64,000 nucleotides of DNA from Lycocorax pyrrhopterus obiensis. Its lineage: Eukaryota > Chordata > Aves > Passeriformes > Paradisaeidae. Every line of letters starts with the position of its first letter. The stretch's first letter is position 1. The stretch is taken from the NCBI GenBank assembly GCA_014706295.1, contig JACSVZ010000002.1:55655660-55719659 (forward strand), in the 5' to 3' direction. Both the position numbers and the translations under genes were made by a program. A model generated the notes under the pieces. That model did not search any database. It was not told the origin of the DNA and saw nothing but the letters and a program-made list of their open reading frames with translations. Of the stretch, positions 58,801 through 64,000 are shown in pieces.

Positions 58801-61800
58801 TCCTACTGCCTCTCTCCCAGTGAGTTTTTATTGACTGAAAAGGGAACTAAAATCATGGAGCTTTTCAACTTTTCGTAGAACAAATATAATTAAACAAAGA
58901 AACCTAAAAGGAGATGAACTTTAGAAAATGGTTTACAACAGCTGTTTTTCCAAGACAACTTTTGTAAGCATAGTCATTAAATATTTTAAGCTTTTGCTTA
59001 TTTTGAACTTCCCAGAATCTAGCAATAAAGATAGTAAGGTAATAGAATCCTTTCAGACGGTGCAGGTGTTTCTGTAGTTATTTTCTTTATGCCTATAATC
59101 CAGCCATTCTAGCTGTCAGTGTTGACAAAACTTTGAGAATAGCCGTCATTAATACAGAGGATTAGGAATTGTCATTTATCTGTAAAATACACTGTTGATA
59201 CAGCACTTGGGATTTGATGACATATTGGTTTTTATTTTAAAGCTAGTAATTCTATTGCCACTTCTCTGATACACAGTAAGGCAAAATGCGTAGTTAAAGC
59301 ACTAGAGTTTGTCTCAAATACACATAAACCACACAAGATAGTTTCAGGAGCAAACTCCCTCATATTGTGTTGAGTGAGCTAGTCTTTCAGACACAAAAAT
59401 TAATAGCAGGAAGACAGTCACATATGGCTCACTGGAACAGTCTGTATCTCTGGGAGGTGTTAATAGGAAGTATTATATGCTGGTCTGAGGAAATGACAGC
59501 CCTCATGCTTCCTCTGTTCCTGCCGTTCTGATCTTTTGGCTTTATTGCAGAAACTGTTTTAACATTTTCTTCGAGACAAATTCAGATCATGGAAATGTTT
59601 TGACATTTGGAGTTCTGCCTTAGAGATGTTCAGACACAATTCAAGGACTATTGGGAGCAGTACTGCAGTTTCTGCAGCACGTCCCCCAACAAAGCCCCCA
59701 ATATATAAAGGGAATGAATCAATGATAAAAGCCAGAAGTAAACAAAAAGGATTCTAGTAAGAAAACTAGGAAAAAAGCCGCAAACAGTTGAACTTCCTCC
59801 CTATTAAAAATGTTTAATGAATAGGAGATACTAGAAATTTTCAAATCATTTTAGCTAGGAAATTTCGCTTCTGACACTGGTTTTACCTAGTAAGTACTCA
59901 GATTCTGCAGTGGTAAATTATATTGTGGAAGCACTTAAGTCAAATTAGTAGCTGTTTGTTTTTATGTATTTTTGTATTTGCTGTCTTGCAAAGGTTAAAA
60001 ACCAGCCAGGTTAAAATCACAATAAATTAAATACCTCAGCTTGTTAGTAAAAGTATTGTGATAGAACAGTATAGATGATGACATAGAAGAGCTTCACAAA
60101 AGCAGAGAAGTTAGTCTTAACACAAAAGTATATTCTCCACTCTTCAAGCCATTGATTATCTATTCTTCCAGGAAGGAAAACAGTGCTTGTTATATTTGTG
60201 TATGGTTTTGGTTTTGAACTAAAAGAGCAGTAATTTCCTTTGTGTATCCAGCTAGGGATACACAAGGGCAAGGGAAGCACTACCTGACTTGCTAGCCAAG
60301 GAGCTGCTTTTTAGGATTGCCAAAAAGATTCTCACGATGGGAATTTCTACCAAATTAACCAGGGTATTTCCTGAAGCTGTTCATAAATTAGCAATGTGTC
60401 CAGGATTATTCTGCTGCTGGCTTTATGGAGCTGGATCAGATTGTTGCCTTCTGGTTTATTTTATTTTCATTGAAGGTAAATATGAGGGATTAACAGTTGG
60501 AAACCTCATTTGTCTATTTGAACTGGGTGATCCTCTTCCCTCCTCTGGAGGGACCAAGCAGAGCCTGTTTGGGTGAATCAATATCAAGAATTTAAAAGAA
60601 CGTGTTATCAGCATCACTGAGATAAGAATCTTGTTGGAAAGTAAGATGCATATGTTGCAAGACAGTCTCTTCAGAAAGAGTTTGCAGTCTAGGCAATGAT
60701 ATAAAAGGGAATTTGGAAGAAAGAGGGAAAGAAATACTGTTCTCAGTTTTTTGATGACAAGCTCCTTCCTTGCATGTAACTCTTGATATCTAAGTCTAGT
60801 AATTACTGTTTTAGTAATTGCTATTAATAGAATATATTTAAATTACTATGTTCTCTTACTCTAGCAATTAATGGATAGAGGGGCATAGAAGCAGCTCTGG
60901 AGAAGCACTTGCCAGTCTCCACTGATAATACAGAAACCATCTAGTTTCCCTGATTTTCCCTAGGCTTCTAAACTTCGATCTTGAGAATTATTTACAGAGA
61001 GTGAAAAATGGGTTAAACTTCAGTCTTGTGACTCCTGTCCCCATCAACCTTAAATGGGCCAGTTAGCCCAGGCCACTAGTTCCTGGTCCAACCCTTCTCA
61101 TCACTTCTTGATTAGGGAGCAAAAGAAAAAGTCCTTCTCTTGGAAGGAAAAACAGAAGTCCTCCAGTTGTCCTATTATGTTTGGCATATCCACTTCACAC
61201 TTCTTTCTACATGGGTGAGACATGGATTGTGCCTTTTTGATAGCGGGGTATCAGTAAGATTTGAAAATGTAAATAAAAGCTGAATGAATTAATGGAAGAA
61301 TTGAAGAGAATTCCTTTTACAGGTTGCCTTTTAAGTTGACAGCTGCCTGAGCATGGGACTCTAGAAATGCTTGTCATGTTCATTAGGGAAAGCTGTGTAA
61401 AATAAACATTTATCTCTTCCTGTGAATATTGAAAGAGAAAAAGTAAAATGGAGTCAGTCCCAGAGCTACAAGTGCTGGCTGATGACAGGTTACATTTTTA
61501 AGGCCAGTTTGTATAGCAGTCATGTAATTTTTCTTCCTGCATTTGCACAGTAATGTCTGTAAGGAGCAGAAAGAAGTTAAAGCTTGCTGTCTTGTTCCAC
61601 AAAAGGTCCCAAACTAATTGAGGTTTTTTTCACTTACAGAATGTAGAAGAAATATTGTCAATTTTAAAACCTTAAGTGTAGTTTCTGCTTATTATCTGTA
61701 GGTTTTATCTTCTAGCATAGGAATAAGATGCTTTGTCTGCTGCAAAGCTGCTGTTTAAAACTTAAAACTAAGCTAAGAAGGACTGTCAAAGGTCTCTAAA

Positions 61801-62056
61801 GTGTGGTTGGGTGTGAGTGTTCCTTGAGGCATATGTTGAGATTATCAAGCTCACAATACATGCTCTGCATACAGAGGCAAGCCTGTATATTGATATAATC
61901 ATGTAGAAAACCTCTTGTTTGTTGGTAGATGGTTTAAAGTTATTTATTTATGTCATTTGACGTTTCATGTCTTGTCTCTGAAAACATATATGTGCAGTCC
62001 CAGCATGTGAAGACAGAAATATTTGCTGATTGTATTCGATACAGCAATTTTTTTTT

Positions 62057-62082
62057 CCAGCAGCAGTTCATGCTGCTGCTGG
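62057..62082. repeat. Perfect 10-bp inverted repeat (GC-rich hairpin)
   Basis: Arms CCAGCAGCAG (62057-62066) and CTGCTGCTGG (62073-62082) are exact reverse complements around a 6-nt loop (ttcatg). It follows a run of nine or more T. Confidence 0.85.
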
Positions 62083-64000
62083 TTGCCACATTTGACAGAA
62101 AGATTGTACAGGAACATTTTGCACTTACAGCAAGATTTATTTTAGCCCTTTGTATTAGTCACCCTGCTTGTAGTCTCTTCATTTCAATGACTGTTACACA
62201 CACACTGGCATACACATATTTTGGCACCATATTTAAAGGCATAGCTAGACTACTGGAGGAAATTATTCATTCCAGGGAATGTATTGTACAGGAATTTGTA
62301 CGGAAAATTCTACAGATACTTTCTGACCTTCCTGCCTCTTTCACTTTAATTGATTTTTAAATGACTGTTCCAAAACATTTTTGCTTAGGCAGTTGAAGGT
62401 GTTCCCTGCCCCACGCCCAGTGTAGAACACCTCTGTGGTATCAACTGAATCGTCTTTGCCTAGGAGCCTTGTCCCTTGCAGGAGAAACTAGTGCATCTGC
62501 CAGGTCCAGGATGGCTGTGAGGAGAGGCGTACGCTGTGGTCCAACATGGCACAGTTGCCTTTAGATAGGGGCAGGGAGCAGGACTGCAGAGCAGCTCAGA
62601 AAGAGTTCCTAATGTCAGCATGATGTACTGAAACTCTTTAAGCAAAGAGGAACTTTCCTCTCTTTCAAGTTTCCATTGTTGTACAGGAAAGGCTGCCCAG
62701 CCATAAAATTAAGGTTTTTCCTGAGTTAAGACCTTAAAATAAATCTAAAAACCCCCCAGCATTTTTGCCATCTGAATCACTATACAAAAGCTGTGCCTTG
62801 GTCAGAGCTCACAGCATTTCCAGTGTTTCGTAATCTTTTCATGCATTGCTGAGTGCATTCTTGAAGATGGAGCAAAACTTCGTAACATGGAAGAAAGTTT
62901 TCTGTGACTTCCTAGTTGGGAACTTTAGGTGAAACCAGATTTGAACAATTTCTTTTACATTTTCTAGTTGTTTTGACCAAATCTTCTAGAAATGAAAGTG
63001 CTATGGTATTTGTATAAGCAGTGATTTTTTTTGAAAATTCTAGAGAGGATGTTCTTGGAAAATGCATTTTGAATGTAAAAAAATAGTTGTCTTTCAAGAA
63101 AGTCTAATAATATAAAAATCAAGGCCATTGAAACATGGGAAAAAACCACTGTGATCCATACATTAAATCAGGCCACAGCAACACAATGTTCTTGTCCAAT
63201 TGTGGCCTGCTCATGATTAGCTTCTAAATGAAAGTGAAATTTGTAAAATTACTTAGTTATTGAAATTTTACAACACTGCCCCCAAAAATATCATGGCCTC
63301 TCAAATGAGTGGCAGTTTGATTAATATTTTGGGTCAGCTGAAAGTGTTGCTACTTTGTGAACGGCCCATAGCTCCTGTTTTTTTGGCCGAATATGTGAAT
63401 TCCAATATTGAAAAAGATGGTGGATTTGCCTTTTGATAAAAGGAAATTTCAGATAAAGAAAGACATGAAATATAATGGATATGTAAATAACCTGTTATCA
63501 GAATGATGAAGAAAGCAGGAGGTTTGGCAGATACCAAGTCAGGAGTAATCATGTAGTAATTGGGAGTTTTGCTGAGGTATGGAAAAAACATATATAGTTG
63601 GTTTTTTTATAAGCTTCCGAACCAGAGAAGGAAGCTCCTCCTGTTGAAGGATACCGAATGAAAAGAAAGTCTACAATTTTTTAAATTTTTTTTTCCTTCT
63701 TTTTGAAGGAGTGAGTGTAGGAATTCACCATTTTTCCACTGGTGAAGCTTTTCCTGCCAAAAACAATGAAGAAGGAAATTCAGAAAATAACTGACTGGTT
63801 AATTTTTTAACACACAGTGCTGTTTCAAATCCTGACTCTTAGACTAGCCTTTCTCTTCTGTAACTAATACACAAGATTTGTGGTCTAAATGAAGGGAGCA
63901 AAAAACAAGGAAGATTTAAAAACAATGGTATCTGTGCATATAAACTCTAGCTGCCATCTGGTGAAAGAAGGGTTTTCCTCCCTGTTCATGTATCAGAGTG

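Larger units (their letters stand above)
56953..64000. other. ITGA9: ITGA9 intron downstream of window exon 7, runs off the window
   Basis: Donor gtgagt at 56953. No following exon was found before 64000, so the intron is at least 7048 bp. Recognised contents: a (TTTA)n run (57567-57602), a MIR-like remnant (58655-58800), an old repeat-like motif near 60655-60700 and a hairpin at 62057-62082. The 136-codon open frame at 61950-62360 has no recognised homology. Confidence 0.7.

Noticed and set aside
61950..62360. 136-codon open frame tested as the next ITGA9 exon
   Set aside because: It shows none of the expected alpha-9 calf-2 sequence (a Cys-containing GQEKGNCSF-like start) and no matching acceptor and donor.
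1..64000. CRISPR arrays, operons, phage or plasmid features
   Set aside because: The window is intron-rich vertebrate DNA; the only tandem arrays are microsatellites and short slippage duplications.

Overview
The window is vertebrate nuclear DNA from a bird. It is AT-rich, has very low coding density, and carries CR1 LINEs ending in the ATTCTATG octamer plus solo LTR-like repeats of kinds I know from bird genomes. There is no prokaryotic architecture, and most open frames longer than 60 codons are chance or repeat-derived.

The only host gene I can support is an internal part of the integrin alpha-9 gene (ITGA9) on the + strand. Seven consecutive coding exons can be read: 9331-9407, 25166-25316, 45917-46003, 47358-47437, 50607-50696, 53195-53303 and 56845-56952. 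All seven have AG acceptors and GT donors, and the phases are compatible, giving 234 uninterrupted codons. They encode the membrane-proximal extracellular leg (calf-1 into calf-2), roughly residues 615-847 of a protein of about 1035 residues. The N-terminal propeller and thigh, the rest of calf-2, the transmembrane helix and the tail are outside the window, as are promoter and polyadenylation site. The two largest introns complete here are 15.8 kb and 20.6 kb; the next four are 1.4-3.5 kb.

Region by region: 1-3600 holds a nest of CR1 elements on the - strand, in which a younger CR1 sits inside the endonuclease region of an older one. 3600-9330 is upstream intron with an LTR-like repeat near 7550-8018. 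9408-25165 contains a solo LTR at 12236-12815. 25317-45916 is the most repeat-rich intron: CR1 3' ends at 27850, 31228 and 43356, a second copy of the 7550-type LTR at 29740-30138, a hexanucleotide microsatellite grown on a CR1 tail, a second kind of solo LTR at 34173-35223, a 1-kb CR1 on the + strand at 36153-37163, and a third related LTR at 39330-39747. 46004-56844 holds the tightly spaced exons. 56953-64000 is downstream intron without a recognisable exon.

I found no convincing new gene or undescribed system. The points most worth checking are the CR1-in-CR1 nest, the 3'-truncated outer CR1, three related LTRs lying in the same orientation, substitutions in integrin exon 2 of the window that appear to remove glycosylation sequons, several strong hairpins and old tRNA-SINE/MIR-like remnants. 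All family identities rest on recognition from memory, not on a database search.
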